From positions 682,001 to 746,000 of the forward strand of contig JAYXKI010000007.1 of the NCBI GenBank assembly GCA_037892935.1: a stretch of DNA of 64,000 bases, read 5' to 3'. Under the pieces are notes generated by a model. That model was not told the DNA's origin. It searched no databases and saw nothing but the letters and a program-made list of their open reading frames with translations. Shown one piece after another: positions 10,949 through 24,100 of the stretch (position 1 is the first letter of the stretch; every line of letters begins with the position of its first letter). This DNA is from Phlebopus portentosus. Its lineage: Eukaryota; Basidiomycota; Agaricomycetes; Boletales; Boletinellaceae. A program made the position numbers and the translations under genes.

Positions 10949-12029
10949 TCAAAAGGTCATCGAGATGGATTCTAATTTCGGCCCTCGTAGCCCTGCAGCT
11001 GCGTATTCCTCCATCTCGCGATCGAGATCTGCTACGCTCTTCTTAACGCGTTTAGGACCTTTCTTCGTCCGCTTTCGTAAAGCTGGAGTTACTGGTGCAG
11101 GAGCTGCAGGTCGTCGTGATGCTCTCGAGGCGGTACGCTCGATGAGACTTGGTCGGCCCCTGTCCGAAAGCAATAATCAGTATTATTAATGGACAATACT
11201 ACAGAGTAGTACGTGCCTTGATGTTGAGACGCCGTTTGCCTTTGGTGTCGGCGCAGGAGACGTACTTGGCGGACCGAGTCGGTCGAAGAGTGATTTTGAC
11301 TTTTCTGGAGCAGAAGTAACCCTAGTGTTCTGAGTATTCGTTGCTGGTGATGAATCGGAGTCTCTGTCTACGATAACCTCCACTTTGATCAAGCGTCCTA
11401 AAGAATCAAGTGGCCATTCCGAATAGTATTATGCAGGATAACAATTAAAGATTAATTATGTGTTAGATCGGCATGCTTGTTATTTGCAAGAGGATACCTG
11501 TTTGATAGAAAAAGAGTACGTACTTCCGTCTATAAGCTTCCCATGAAACTTTCCGCGTGCTCTCCACGCGTCGATGCTACGCGTAAACGCTACAACGGCC
11601 ATTCCGCGAGGAGCACCTTTCGCATTATATACCATGAGAGATTCTCTGGAGTTCACAGGTCCAACCGTCTTCTTCATAAGATCCTGTGCATCGTGGTTAG
11701 TCAACATAGTGAAAATGCCAGAACGGTGAAAAATAAATGAGAAGAGTGCGTTCTCTTGTCGGACTCTCTCGGTTACGGTAGAACTTGGCAGACTGCAGGC
11801 ACTATACGGAACACAGAATAGATAGACAGAGGACACTCACTAAAACTTCTTCATCAGAAACATCGATCGGCAGGTTACTGAGCAGTATCTTTCCTCCGGG
11901 GTCTCTGCTTTCCGCCGGTATGTTCTTTGCCTTCCAAGCAGGAGCTGGTTGGACCGTGCTTTTGGTGACTTTGGCCTTTATGCCGCCATGATAATGCTTG
12001 CTTCGCGCGCCTCCACGAGGAGACGACAT
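10949..12029 (-). CDS. YRA1: Yra1/ALYREF-type mRNA export adaptor
   Basis: Four exons (12029-11841, 11683-11524, 11397-11217, 11159-10949) close in frame to 246 residues. The protein is an REF/THOC4-type adaptor that couples transcription and splicing to Mex67-mediated mRNA export in the nucleus. An Arg/Gly-rich N-terminus (MSSPRGGARSKHYHGG) leads into one RRM with RNP2-like KILLSNLPIDVS and RNP1-like APRGMAVVAF. A Pro/Ser linker follows, then a Lys-rich tail ending in SVADLDREMEEYAA, the C-terminal box that binds Mex67/Sub2 partners. Intron 3 fits only if its donor is GC (GC-AG), since a GT choice breaks the frame. The gene is divergent from the PITH gene, with 180 bp between start codons. 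Confidence 0.88.
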
Positions 12030-12209
12030 AAGGAACGGTGTGGAGCTGCTCTTGGTCGAAGAAGAGAAAGAGAATGGGGCGAGTTCACGTTCTGAGCCGA
12101 GTTGACTCGAGAGGAGTCCAGACTGCGCCGATCACGTGCATTTCTAACATGGGGATGAAATTCATTCGCGTAGTAGCCTGCCGCTTTCACTTACCCTTGT
12201 TACTCGCTC
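12030..12209. promoter_or_regulatory. Bidirectional promoter with E-box
   Basis: Only 180 bp separate the start codons of YRA1 (minus) and the PITH gene (plus), so both 5' UTRs and promoters must fit here. A perfect E-box CACGTG sits at 12133-12138. No TATA is obvious. Confidence 0.6.
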
Positions 12210-13042
12210 ATGTCTTCTGACCACTATGCGGACACTGGGGATTCTGTTCGGGATGAGGTAGCAGGAGCAGACACCGCGAATTTATTTCATGTCATTGACC
12301 GAGACAAGTGCGCCGTGCGCTCTTCATGTCATGCGCACGACGCGATGCTGACGCGTTCTTATTCTAAACATGAAGTGTACATGGTCTGAACTTGAGCGTA
12401 CCGGAAGATGCCAAAGCACTTATCAAACCGTGGGACGAACGGGAGGACACAACGCGGTATGCTGATTCAGGCGTCGACGACCAGATGGTCATTCACATTC
12501 CGTTCATCCAAAATGTGCGTGTGCGATCGATCTTACTAAAGCTCGGTGAGTGCACTATTGGAGCGATTTTGAGAGTATGTCTTATCTCCCGCTGATAATG
12601 TGTCCAAGGACGCGGAGAACTGACACCTAGACACTTGCGCATCTACGCGAACCACTCTAATATTGTCGATTTTGCAGAGGCCGAAACGACGAAACCGCAG
12701 CTCAATATCTCTCTGCTCGAGGGTGAGACGGGAGTGGCGGAGTATCCTCTCCGTGCAGCAGCATTTGCCAATGTTCATTCATTGTCTTTGCATTTCGTGA
12801 GTATCTCTATCTCCTTTTTACTTCAGTTGTCGGGTTTGTCTGATCTGGCTGTTCTGTATCAGAACGAAGCCGTCGGGGAAGAAGTCTCGAGACTGTATTA
12901 TATCGGATTCAAAGGAGACACTCGACAAATGCAGAATTCCGGGTTACAGAAGCTGGAAGTCCCAACCGAGAATGCGGCTGATGCTCGTCTGATCGCTAGA
13001 TTACGAGACAAGTCAGCTAGTCAACAAAGCACCGCTCGATGA
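12210..13042 (+). CDS. PITH-domain protein
   Basis: Four exons (12210-12307, 12376-12545, 12609-12796, 12863-13042) close in frame to 211 residues. The whole protein is a PITH (DUF1000) domain, the proteasome-interacting module at the C-terminus of TXNL1; here it stands alone without thioredoxin, as in PITHD1-type proteins. Supporting blocks are LNLSVPEDAKALIKPWDERED, the DDQMVIHIPF strand, VRSILLKLGRGELTPRHLRIYANH and the ending EVSRLYYIGFKGD. ATG 12210 gives a short acidic leader before FHVIDRDK. It shares a promoter region with YRA1. Confidence 0.88.
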
Positions 13043-14345
13043 TATCTTGTTTTTCAATTCTGCACTGATGGATCGGTGATGTAATGATATTGTTTTGGAT
13101 TCTGGTGTATTTTGCTCATCTAAGATAGAGAGAGAAGACGGTGTATGAAATGGTTGTAAAGATTTATATGATTCCCGATTCATAAAACCTCCAGAAAAGG
13201 GGCCGGGAGTTCATGAGAAACCGATCAGGCGCATATACTGTATGTACGAGATTGACTCATCTGTCGGTCATAATATCTATTCCGCTTCCATCCTCGGCCT
13301 TATCCTGCCGCTCTCTCAGCCTCAGTGGAGCGTCGCGCACAGCGGCAGCGGACCTCTCATACTGTCTTCTACTTCTTGCGCCCAACTATGATATGCGCAT
13401 AGACACGCCCAGCGAGGAAAGGTCCATGTCGATCAAGCAACTGCCACACCGTATCAACGACGCTTCGGAACCGGCAAAAAAAAAAAAAAAAAAAAACTGG
13501 AATACTAGTACGGCTAGGTGGAGTCGTTCATCTGAAGCAACTCTATGTGACCGTTCCGCGGTATGACAAGTCGAGAGGAAAGCCAATTCCGCAACTGGGG
13601 TGCAGCTCATTAAGCAATTTAGGATGAGGATCCGATCGCTTCGTAACGTCTCAGGATGTAGGATTGTCGAAGGGCGGCGTTCCTCCATTTAATGATGCAA
13701 GTTAGATGGTTACAGGCTCAAACCAAAGTTCTTTGTCCCTTGCTCGTCATTGAGAGCGCGCAACATTTTTTTTCCGGATTGTGCAACTGTATGAGAGGTA
13801 TCTCTGCGTTAGAATTAGAGGTGTACCATGTTCTTTTGGGGGATAGATAAAACTCGCATAGCTGAATCAACGACGCGTCATGAACCGTTTCTTTCACAGC
13901 TATAATTATGACGAACGCGATAGGCATCGTGATCATATAACGCATCGCAACGTGCATATTAGTCTTAGCTCAGGCTGCTCTCCTGTGATCTCGTCTTTCA
14001 AATGGTTACGACCACCTCCTGCTGTTAATCATGCAATAACCTTTTAACACTTCCCTTGCAGATAATCGATGACTATAATGCGGCGTCACCTACGGAATCG
14101 ACAGGCTGGTCTTGTTCTTGTTGTCTTTTGAGTTCCCGGCCGGGTATGAGACTTCGGCTTTGAGCTGAACGACGTGGGTTTACAGCTGTGCTGTCATTTG
14201 TGAGCTTTGACGATCTTCACAAAGCGTTTCTAACATCGATGTTAAAGCATCGTATAATATTTGGCAACAGGTCTCAGAAAGAATTCCATTCATGCTCTTG
14301 TTGGTGTTGGAAAGCGGAAACAAAAGAATTCCCTAAGATGGAATA
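13043..14345. other. Intergenic region with a 21-nt poly(A) tract
   Basis: About 1.3 kb without a supported gene. It contains an uninterrupted run of 21 A residues at 13476-13496. Open frames on both strands around 13213-13957 show no family signature. Confidence 0.5.
13476..13496. repeat. Poly(A) homopolymer, 21 nt
   Basis: An uninterrupted A tract seen directly in the sequence. It could be a retroposon tail scar or simple slippage; no target duplication is evident. Confidence 0.9.
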
Positions 14346-14388
14346 ATCCACGTGATGACACGAAGTTTTGTTGTTCCGTCACGTGGAT
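14346..14388. promoter_or_regulatory. Inverted pair of E-boxes upstream of the ELYS-like gene
   Basis: ATCCACGTGA at 14346-14355 and its exact reverse complement TCACGTGGAT at 14379-14388 form perfect 10-bp arms around a 23-bp centre. They end 70 bp upstream of the ELYS-like ATG. Each arm contains CACGTG, the core for Cbf1/Pho4-like bHLH factors, so this looks like a paired binding site in the promoter. Confidence 0.55.
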
Positions 14389-14458
14389 CGTTTGTCGCGC
14401 TTCAACGTGACGGCTTCCTGGCCACCTTCCATATCCTTCTTCTTTTCCTCCTTCCATC

Positions 14459-17181
14459 ATGAGTGCAGTGAGTACTTTCGCCTGGCCGCACTTTATACAT
14501 TTGCTGACTCGTACTGTCCTCCAGAATCAATCCGGTGCACCCGAGGAACGTCGAGAGAACGATGACATCGCGGGCCGCTTTAGTGATAAAACCGAGCAAC
14601 TTCCATGGACCCAAGACGTTTGTAACCACATTCTCGCGCGACGCGCTGCAATGTCAGGCCAGCTCTTTTTCGACATGCTCCTTTGTCTCGGGGGTATCGA
14701 TAATCCAGCCTCCATCTATCCCCCGTGTGATGTGCTTTCTCTGAAGGTCCTCATTGATGCGATTCTCGACCTTTCGTACGATTCTATGAAACGCGACTGT
14801 CTTGTCTATTATCTCCTCAAGCAGTTGCAAAAGGGAAAGGAAGTGTCGTTTGCTTACGAAAGGTCCATTTCATCACACTACGTCGCGCTGACGGATGCGT
14901 ACTGGGAGTTGGACTCTGGCATTAACCTCGAGGTAAGCCACATGGCGTGGTCCTACCATTTCTGTACTCACGGCGATACAGGGTGCAATTTCGAGATTAT
15001 CGGATGCGCGAATAGTTAAAGACCACACGACGAAAATTATGGAGACTCTTGCTCTTGATTCGAACTCCGCTTTCTTAATTCGCAAATATGTACGGACTTG
15101 TAACCCCGCGCTAAGAGAGCTGAGTGACCTGGAACGATATATCATTGCGACCTCAGAACACAGTATTCTGGACGCTTGGAAATATCAACGAAATTTCCCT
15201 ATTAATCACCCTACGCGAAAAGCGTTATTACGCAAAATATTGGAATGGACTCTTACACGTAGGTCCTCGTATGGATTCAGATTGACTTGACCCTGACATT
15301 TTACCTATCACAGCTAAACCAAAAGCCCCTGCGATAAAACAGCTGCTCGTGATGCCCTTCGCGAGGTTTGAAGAAGCCGTCTTGCAGGACTTTGCGGTGC
15401 ACCCGCCCGAGGACCTTCCCCCACCCTCAATCGAAGCAGCTCGTGGCCTGGTCGTTATTCGGCTCATCCAGAGTTGCAAATTTGCAGCTGCCCTGCGCTT
15501 TGATCGCCAGTATCCAAGCTCTCCTGTCGCACCTCAGGGGACATGGGGCGCCGAGCGTGGACGAATTGCGAAAGAGATCCTATCTATCATGTCGAGATCA
15601 GAGAGGGATAGGCTTGAGAACGAAATAAATGCCCTGGACGCTGATGCACGCATAAGGAGTTCCTTGGGAGCGAATGTGAATTTAAGCCGGTCATGGGCGA
15701 GCTCGAGCTTTGGAGCGAGTAGATCGACGGACCTCGGAGGATCATGGGAAGATCTGGGACGTCGGACGACCGCTGCTCCTCGTGCCAGCTTCGGTGGACG
15801 CGTACGGGCGTCTCTGGCCAATGGGAGTCCAACAAGACCAGCTGCACGCGCGTCGGCAGCATCACCATTGCCAAATAGGCCACCTTCGGAACAACCTACA
15901 ATCGCTTCACAAAACGGTGGAGCTCCAATTGCAGCGGCCTCGCCATCCCACCGACTCGCAGGTACCACCACCGATTCGCCGCTTTCCGCCGCTCGTCTGC
16001 ACGCTCAAAGGGCACCTGCGTCGCCTAAAGCAAGTGGAGTTCCCAACGGTGCGCAGAAGGAAAGTGCCGCGAGGAATCGTAATGCATTCTTTGTTGTGGA
16101 AGAATCGCGTACTCCCAGTCCTGTTCCGCTTTCGGCAAGACGTTCCGATGCGGTTCCTAATGCATCGCCGAAACAGACACAAACATCATCTCCGACGCGT
16201 CTGCCCACTCCACCACAAGAAGAAACCGACAAGCCGGAGCAAGACCAAAGAGAAGAAAGCCAAACTGCTACGCCGGATGAGCGCGAGGAGGCGTCATCTG
16301 TAACCTCTGAAGATAATGCAGGAGATGAGACGGTCATCGTCGAAAGCAAGGGCCCTGGCTTTACCTTTTTCGGCGTTGGCATACCTGCACTTGCGACTCG
16401 GCTTACACCTTCGTCTGGAGAAGGATCACCCGGCACTAGGCGCAAATACGAGGGTGAAGGTTCTGAGAGTCAGCGCAAGAAACCGCGCGTCTCTGTTCCT
16501 GGTGCTTTCGTCTCAGATGTAGACGGTGATGACGATCACGAACCCGAAACCGAACTCCCAAGTCCTACAAGCGCGACCGTAGAGAAACCCCATACACAGG
16601 CCTCGTCGCGTCGCACACCTTCGCGCACTGTGCCCACCATACGCCATAACACCCGTAAACGCTCGGCCAGTCCCGAGGCAGCGACCAACAAGAATACCTC
16701 ACGCATAAGCATCCCCGGAACATTATTTGAAGATGACGAAGATCAGTATCCGAATCGGCCGAACGGCAGCACCAATGCTCGCCGTGCCCAGCAGAGCGGT
16801 CGTATAGAGGAAGATAGTGAAGAAGCAGACTCACTTGCTCCCTTACCCTCACATCTCAACGCGAGGAAGAAAGGCGTCACTCCAACAGCATCAGCGAGCG
16901 ATAACCTGCGCACACCGCGCCGGGGTACACGTTCCGTTCGCGGAAGCAGCGCCGAGCCTGATGAGCCGCACCAGCGTGTTGTCCCTCCTTCCACTGGTCG
17001 TCCTGTCCGCCGATCATCTCGTCTTCAATCCGTCGACATCTCACCTACCGCGGAGCACTTCAACAAGCCTGATTTCAAAGTGAAGAAAGACAAGGAGAAG
17101 GAAGTGCGTCCGAAGAAGGCGACCCGTACGACAGGCGCTGGTGCTACCGCTACAGGTCGCGGATCGTCCAAGAGAAGATGA
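14459..17181 (+). CDS. ELYS-like nuclear pore complex assembly protein
   Basis: Four exons (14459-14467, 14525-14932, 14982-15258, 15314-17181) close in frame to 853 residues. The first 300 or so residues are an all-helical ELYS-like domain, which in animals and fungi helps anchor the Nup107-160/Nup84 complex. Its recognisable core is LFFDMLLCLGGIDNPASIYPP, the YYLLKQLQKGK helix and ALTDAYWELDSG. The remaining 550 residues are low complexity, rich in Ser, Pro, Arg and acidic runs, with basic patches that suggest nuclear localisation and chromatin contact. The tail ends in TATGRGSSKRR. The 9-nt first exon rests on a good GTGAGT donor. The promoter has an inverted pair of E-boxes. Confidence 0.82.
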
Positions 17182-17735
17182 TGTACAATGCTTCTTGGTT
17201 ATAGAAGACACGCAAATTGTATTGTCCTTTGATTTTCATTTTTTGCTTTGGATTAGTTTTCTCTTTCTTCTCGTTTTTTATCGCGGCCTTCCTGCTATCT
17301 GCTGCTGTGCTATATACCTCTAGTCCTGCATAGAAAGGATTTATATAATGTTATGAAGGGTCCCTGATACTGTTATAGCATCTTGGGTTGTTGGAAGCTG
17401 CATACATTGTTCAATAAAGTCGGGCGCAACGCCGTTGATCATAAATCGCTTAGTTCGTGGGATCATTTGGATCTGTTCTTTATGATATTATTGCTTCAAG
17501 CATCACAGCAGCTCACAAATTTATTTTTAGAAAATGGAAATGGGTGCAGAATACTCGATGGCCAAATAAAAGGTCCGAAGTTTATATTGGCAAAAGGATG
17601 CGGCAGCACTGTAGCTTAGCAATACGCAGAGAAAAGGGCCGAGCAGGCGTTAAGTTGTAATCTAGTAACTCGAGCCATTTACCTGGACGAAAGGGAGCCT
17701 GTGGTCAACGCCTGCACATCTTTCAATGCCTCGGT
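17182..17735. other. Convergent 3' region of the ELYS-like gene and SEC24
   Basis: The genes converge across 554 bp. A candidate polyadenylation signal AATAAA at 17412-17417 suits the plus-strand ELYS-like transcript. No coding signal is seen. Confidence 0.55.
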
Positions 17736-20700
17736 TCAAGAACGTACCTTGTCTTTGAGCTGAGAGATGAATTGCTGGTAGCTCGGCATCATGTCCGCAC
17801 GATCCTGGACAAGGCAGCTTAGAGCCCAGAGGCGCAAGGGCGGTTCTCCATCCTCCTTCACGACATACAAATGCGGCCAGTACGGACCTCGTCGCATTTC
17901 GCGCATCTTGGAGATGATCGCGTTCACGCGTTGCGAGAAGGGGTTGTCGAGGATTGGTAAGGTGGTCTGTAGAGATGAGTATTGTGAGAATTTTGTTGTT
18001 GAGATAATGTTAATGCATAAACGCACCTTTCCACCCCGAAGCTGGTCATATGAAGGGAGGTTGAAGACATCCATGACGAGCTGCGACACGGCATCCCGTC
18101 CTATCCAGAGGAAAATCGTCTGACCGTCTTCAATCAGGAAGAGACCGTGACGCTCGAGACGCTCAGAAGTGGGAGGAAGAGGAGGAGGCATGATCAGACC
18201 ATGCTCGCCAACCGTTCCGCACTGGCAAATCAGTCTCATATTAAGGGATTTTCGAAGAGTGAAGACTCGATGACGTACCTCAGGAGGCATATTATGCAGT
18301 GAGTAAAATGTAGGATAGATATAAGGAACTAATATTTGGGACGGAAGAGACGTGAGCAGCGCCTGGGCATAAGCTCGCAAATCGGGTGGGATCTGGGCAC
18401 TTTGTCGGATTCCGACCTATGCACAGTGGCGCATACACAATCAGCAACGGGATTTCAACGAAGAGTAAATGGACACCTGCATACGTTTTTCAATAGCCCA
18501 AGGCACAAAACTGGAAGCATCTTCAAGTTCTCCGAAATTGCGAGCTGAGCACTTGCACCCGAACCAGCGGCGGTCATACTGCTCTTGTACGTCGAGAGTA
18601 GTTCGACCAGCTTGTTAACAATCGCATCCCGTGCATCCTCAAGTTTGTGAGAAAGCGAACGTTCAACGGCTTTGTTCGCCAACAAGGTTGCGAGTGCAAC
18701 TTGATCCGCCGACGCGTAGACCTCGGATAAGTTCGTGGTTGTAGGTAACGCAAGCGTGATAACACGGATTCGACGTTCCCCTAGGTAGAATTAGACGGGA
18801 TACATCACATATGATGGGACAAAACACACCATTGCAGGTGCTATGGAGAATCGCAGTCTGGAAGACGACGAAGGGCTGGGTGATGGTATCTTCGATCTGA
18901 ATTTCGATTGCGTAAGACTGATCTTGAGGTACTGCAGGCATTGCAAGCAAATCGGTCGATCGCACGAAGAAGTTCCCATGGAACGATGCCATGCGCAACC
19001 CTAAGGAGAAATGAAGTTAGATGACGACAATGAATATCCTGCATGAACTCACCCCTCGTAGCTCGTACTCGCATGACAGCCTCAACCATGATAGGCATAG
19101 AGATGACCTGGCTGAACTCGTGCGCAAACTTGATGGCGTCTTCTGATTTCGTAGCGTTGAACGCAGGATAGAAGTAGGTTTGGCCGGACGTATAGTGCGG
19201 AAGGCACGCTGTACGAAAAGGGATGAATGTCACGTATTGCACGGCGGGATGTTCTACTGACCCAGAGTCGCAACATCCTGATACGAGGCGCTGAAGAGGA
19301 ACATATCAACGGAGACCTGCGCTCGTGAGCAGTCGATTGCAAATGTCTTGTAGAAGGATGAAGCAGGCTGTAGGAGACTCGATTCCTGAAAGCACAATTA
19401 GGTCAAACGACAGGAATGGAATAAAGGCATTGCAAACCTTCGCTGTACCAAGGATTTTCGGATCTTCTCTGTTTTTCAAGGCGCCAGCACCTAGGCTTGG
19501 TAGACTAGAAGACAATACAACAAGTTTCCCACCAACAGACGACTGTTGATGTGTTTGAGTCACCACTTGCGCAAAATGATAACATGTGCGCTCACGATTA
19601 GCTTGTAGCCAGCCTGTAAAGCCGGGCCCAAAGCGCTTCCGACAGAATGCGATTCCTGGAACATTTCACCCAGGCGACCAAGGAGCGCTTCGATTGAGGC
19701 ACGAGCCTCGGAGAGATTGACCAAGAGATCATTTGGCTTAGGTAGGTAGACATCATCCAAGTCTGATACGACTAACATTGTCGCGTCTGTTGAGTCAGGC
19801 TATATTGCATATAAGCGGTTTGTTAAATCCTCGTCACAAGAAATGCGCACCGTCATAGAGAAAAAATACAACGCAACATCAAAACAGACGATTGCAATTT
19901 TTGTTCGGTTGTCTTCGTTCGAGAGTCTGTCGAGAGATTCCAACAGAGTCCTGCATGCGGTTGCGACCATTCCAGACGAAACAGCAGCATGGCTCACATC
20001 GATGAGGAAACAGTAGTACAGAGGCTGCGGCGGCCGAACCATGTATTCTGCTGGTGCAACAAATTCCACCACAGAGTGATTTAGCTCCGCACGAGCCCAT
20101 CTGTCTGCTGGTTGGTTCTTCTCTTGATCCCAATCAAACAATTGTGGGACTTCGTTTGACATCATACAAAGAGTACAGCGCCAGCGATTACCACCATCGA
20201 TGAATTGTACGAAGGGGTTGATGTACGTCCTGCAACGTCGACAACGAGCAATAACAGTATCCGTTACGAGAGGAACGGGAGCATCGCCTTCCTTCAGTGA
20301 ACGGTAAGGTGTAAGTACCAGTCCAAATGGCAATTTAGATTTCTTAAGCAGCCCGTCCGTCGTAGGTACAGAGTTGATCGTACAACGTTGGTAAGACGGG
20401 TCTGCGTTTGCATATGGAGAAGGAGAAATGCAAGAATTAGGTGGAAGTCGAATCTCCGGAGGCGGAAGAAGCAGTTCTCGCGGGTCGGGCGGCGAGCTAA
20501 GCAAATTTGTCGTGTAAAGCGCAAATGGCTTCTGGCCCGCGCCGAGACCCATTTGACCAAACTGGTCTGTGACTGCGCTCATCTGTTGCTGGAATCCAGG
20601 CTGCGCTGTTTGCGGAGCATTGAGATAATCTGGCTGAGCTGGGAATTGCTGTTGAGCAGCAAACTGATTTTCGGCGGCCAGGCCGGGTGTGAAGAGCTGT

Positions 20701-21129
20701 GGTGCAGCAGCTGCAGGTACACCCATTCCAGGCGCTGGAGGCGCGGGTGCTATGTACCCCGGATCCGCCGCGTACCCATCCACATTGCCGTAGTATGCTT
20801 GCGTCTGACCGGCTGCATACTGCCGCCGTTTTGCGTGCCCATGAGCATGACCTTGAGCTCCGGCGCCTGGTGGCGGAGAGCCTGTAACTGGCAGTCCTGG
20901 AACCTCCCATTGTGCGCGGCCAGTGGCACTCTCTAGAATACGCGTTGTGGAAGTTGAGTCTAAAGCAATCTTTCTCGGCATGGCTACGCTCACCGATGAA
21001 GACATATCTCTGATTGCTAGCATCCCTGGCATAAAAATCAGAATTCACAGTTTACACAGCAAAAGCTTTGATTTGTACTTACCATTCTGCCGCCCAGCCT
21101 GGGGGAAGTTGCTGAGCCGGGGAGGCCAT
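17736..21129 (-). CDS. SEC24: COPII coat subunit Sec24 with N-terminal WW domain
   Basis: A multi-exon gene for Sec24, the cargo-selecting subunit of the inner COPII coat at ER exit sites. The first exons (21129-21083, 21025-20994, from 20932) join to give [20 protein letters not shown] and then [12 protein letters not shown], a complete WW module. A Pro/Gln/Ala-rich disordered stretch follows. The Sec24 core then opens with the zinc finger (CRRC and CTLC pairs, near 20230 and 20165) and the trunk domain ([16 protein letters not shown]). Beta-barrel, helical and gelsolin-like parts run to [16 protein letters not shown]. The stop at 17736 follows [13 protein letters not shown] plus Sec24 is not the yeast or animal layout. 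Confidence 0.9.
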
Positions 21130-24100
21130 TTGCGAGGACTTTATGAAGGAAGGTAAAAGGTGGACGTGGAATCTCAAAGCTTGACACGACACGTCCAAAT
21201 TACGCACGTCACGTCGTCACATGCGTCACGCCGTTGTTCATCCATTTCATTTGGTGAAGTCATGGTTGCGTCGAGGTCGCTCTGGCTTTGGAAGGCGATC
21301 ATGCAACTGATACTCTCAGCCCATTGCATCCTGAAGAATCTTTCGAGGACACTAGTGGGAGAATTAAAGTGATCCATAAGGAATTGTGCAGAAAGTTGCA
21401 CTTATTGACGATTTTAACCTTTAGCAATGGATTAGATCATCCTAAGTAAACAAACAGGACAGCTTCGAGAAGACGAGCGAGAAAGGACTGCGTCCATTAA
21501 CGACTAACGGGATTATACGCTCTCCGAAAGAAGCTCTTAATTTATGGCGAAGAGCTCGAATACACACCATCATCGGGAAGTGATTGGATGTCAATCATTG
21601 CAGCACTCATGAATCTTTAAGCCTATTCCGAGCGGAGCCATGTACCCGTAAATTACGGTATGAAATTAAAAAAGGACTCCGAAATTGTGCGGCTACGTCG
21701 ATGCCAGACGCCCGAGAGGGGAAGAGATGGTAAGTTCATTGCAAGCATTCATGTCTGAGAACTGAAAACAGCCCGATTCTTGAAAAGATCTCGGTTGTCC
21801 GCTCATTAGTCCAGGATGCAATAGACGTCGAGACTTGTACTGGCACGAATCCTAGCCTTGGTAAGTTGGTTTCCAGACACTCAAGCGCAAAAGAATGTTT
21901 ACTGTAACTTAGGCAAAGCATTGTCGTCATAATAGAGCTTATCTTCAAATGCAATCGTGGCATTGGTGCATACTCAATAGTATGCATTTTAGCGTTAGAT
22001 ACTCGTTACGATCGTCAATCTGGAAATAACAAAGTTCAACGCCCAGGCCTTTCTGTCAGACGGAGAGTTTTCATTTGTCCTCGCCCGATGGATCCAGGGC
22101 TGAAGAACAGAGTCGCACTTGCGCACAAATCCTGACACCGGTATACTATTAGGCACCAGAGAAACTCTAATTTATGCAAAGGCTTGCTAACACTTTCCGA
22201 GCCTCTATTAGCGTGTGGCGTTCCTCTGGCGTAAAGTGTCCATTGTCCACTGTAAGGATTTCTAAACCAGGTTCTGACATATCCCTGGTCTGGGGTCACT
22301 GATACGTAGTTTGAGTACATCAAATGTAATCGAGTGCATTTTCACGAATTTACGAAGACCATCTACGGAGAAACGTGGAATTAGTGGCCAGGTATGCCTC
22401 TAAGGAGTCAATCATGATTGTATAAACCGTAAACTAACAATCGTGTCCATGCCTGGTAGCATGTGTTTCGGCGTAGATGCCCAACGTATCTAAACGGCGT
22501 GTGCCCCCGAACATCGGTCTTCCCAAACGAATCGATCAGCTTCAAGTCAACCATACGACGAAATCATGCGTGTCCGTGGCACATTATACGCGTGATTTGC
22601 CGCAAATGAATACCAAGATGAAGGTGAAGATGCCGATTAAGAAGGTCGAATCCGCCCATGACTGTCCTGTAGTTGTTCTGTGCAACTCGGAGTGAAAAAA
22701 TCTCACGTCGTAGAACCCTAAACTTTTTTGAGGTAGCCGCGTAGACGTATAATGTCCTCTCTTGTACTTCCAGTTGCTGAAAATAAAACGGACTTGAAGT
22801 AACGCACCTAATCGTGCAGACATCGATTTACCAACCCTCCCTCTCCCAGCCAACGCTCTCACTTCAAGAATGTACTTCAAGCTATTCCCAATAATGACTC
22901 TTATCGCGGTTACCGATCGCTGACGCGGACGACGCACGGAAAAATGGTACATTGCCTCCCAAATTTTAAGAGCGAATGAGAATCCTGAAACCTTTGAAAG
23001 GTTCAGCTTTGTCCACCTGATCATCCGTTATGTACCGGACGCGGAGTCGGACATATGGACTTGAAGTGGTATGAATTCTGGTTCGGATATGCCCTTCTTA
23101 TAGCGTTTATCCAAAGGCAGAAGGAAATCGAGCTCTGACCTGCGCGAAGGACTGCGTGTCCTGCCTGACTCTTGCTGAGCTTCGATTGGTCTCGTGGCCT
23201 GTCTTTAGCCAGGCGGTGGCGGACGTAGCAAACTTAAGCAATCAGTAATGGCATAGCCGTCACAGTACCCAATTGATAATTCCTATCCGCCGAAGAACGA
23301 CCATGTTTCCCATCACGAATTGCTACAGACAATCCGCCTAATTTATGAGTAGGTTGCGTGTTCCAGGTTTCCAGGTACAATGCATTTGTTCGTACCTTCT
23401 GGTATGCGAATTCAGCTTGTCGGACATACGTCTTAGCAGCTTTGCTCATGTATTCCACGGTAGAAGAGCCAAGATGACTCACCTCGAGAAGGACGCATAC
23501 AGAAGGGGTCCGACGATGTACACAGTCATATTTCCACGAATTCCTAGGTATTGAGCATCAATTTAAGCCATAGCGAGCTAGTAGAAAGCATGTTCGAGAG
23601 CCGGACTTTCTTCATGACGAGAAACCTGGATATTAGCATCATGGAGCATGTACGAATCTCTGGCTTGAGTACATGAGCCAGTGAGCCAATGGCGATAAGG
23701 ACGAGGTGGCGTGAATAACACGACAATCGATGTCCAAAGGTCGTGAAAGTATCGCGCTATAGTCCAGAAAGGATTAACTTCACCGATACAATGCGCGGTC
23801 AAGTTCATATCGAGGAAGATAGATGGGGAATCGCCTGTAGAAACGGGGGAACAAAGTAGAGGAGCTAGTAGAGGATAGTTCGCAGGTCTAAATCCGTCTT
23901 CGAGAAGTTTATTCGACATGAATAATTATTACTTGCGCGATCCGCGGAAGGACTCTAGCCCGGAGGTCCGTAAGTAGCATTAGCGGAATCACGTCCCGGT
24001 ATACTTTTCACGTCATCCGGATGCCTTCTAGCACTCACGGCCGTACTATAATCGCTCGCTAGACAGAAGAACAATGAAGCCACTTGATGAGTCTGATTCC

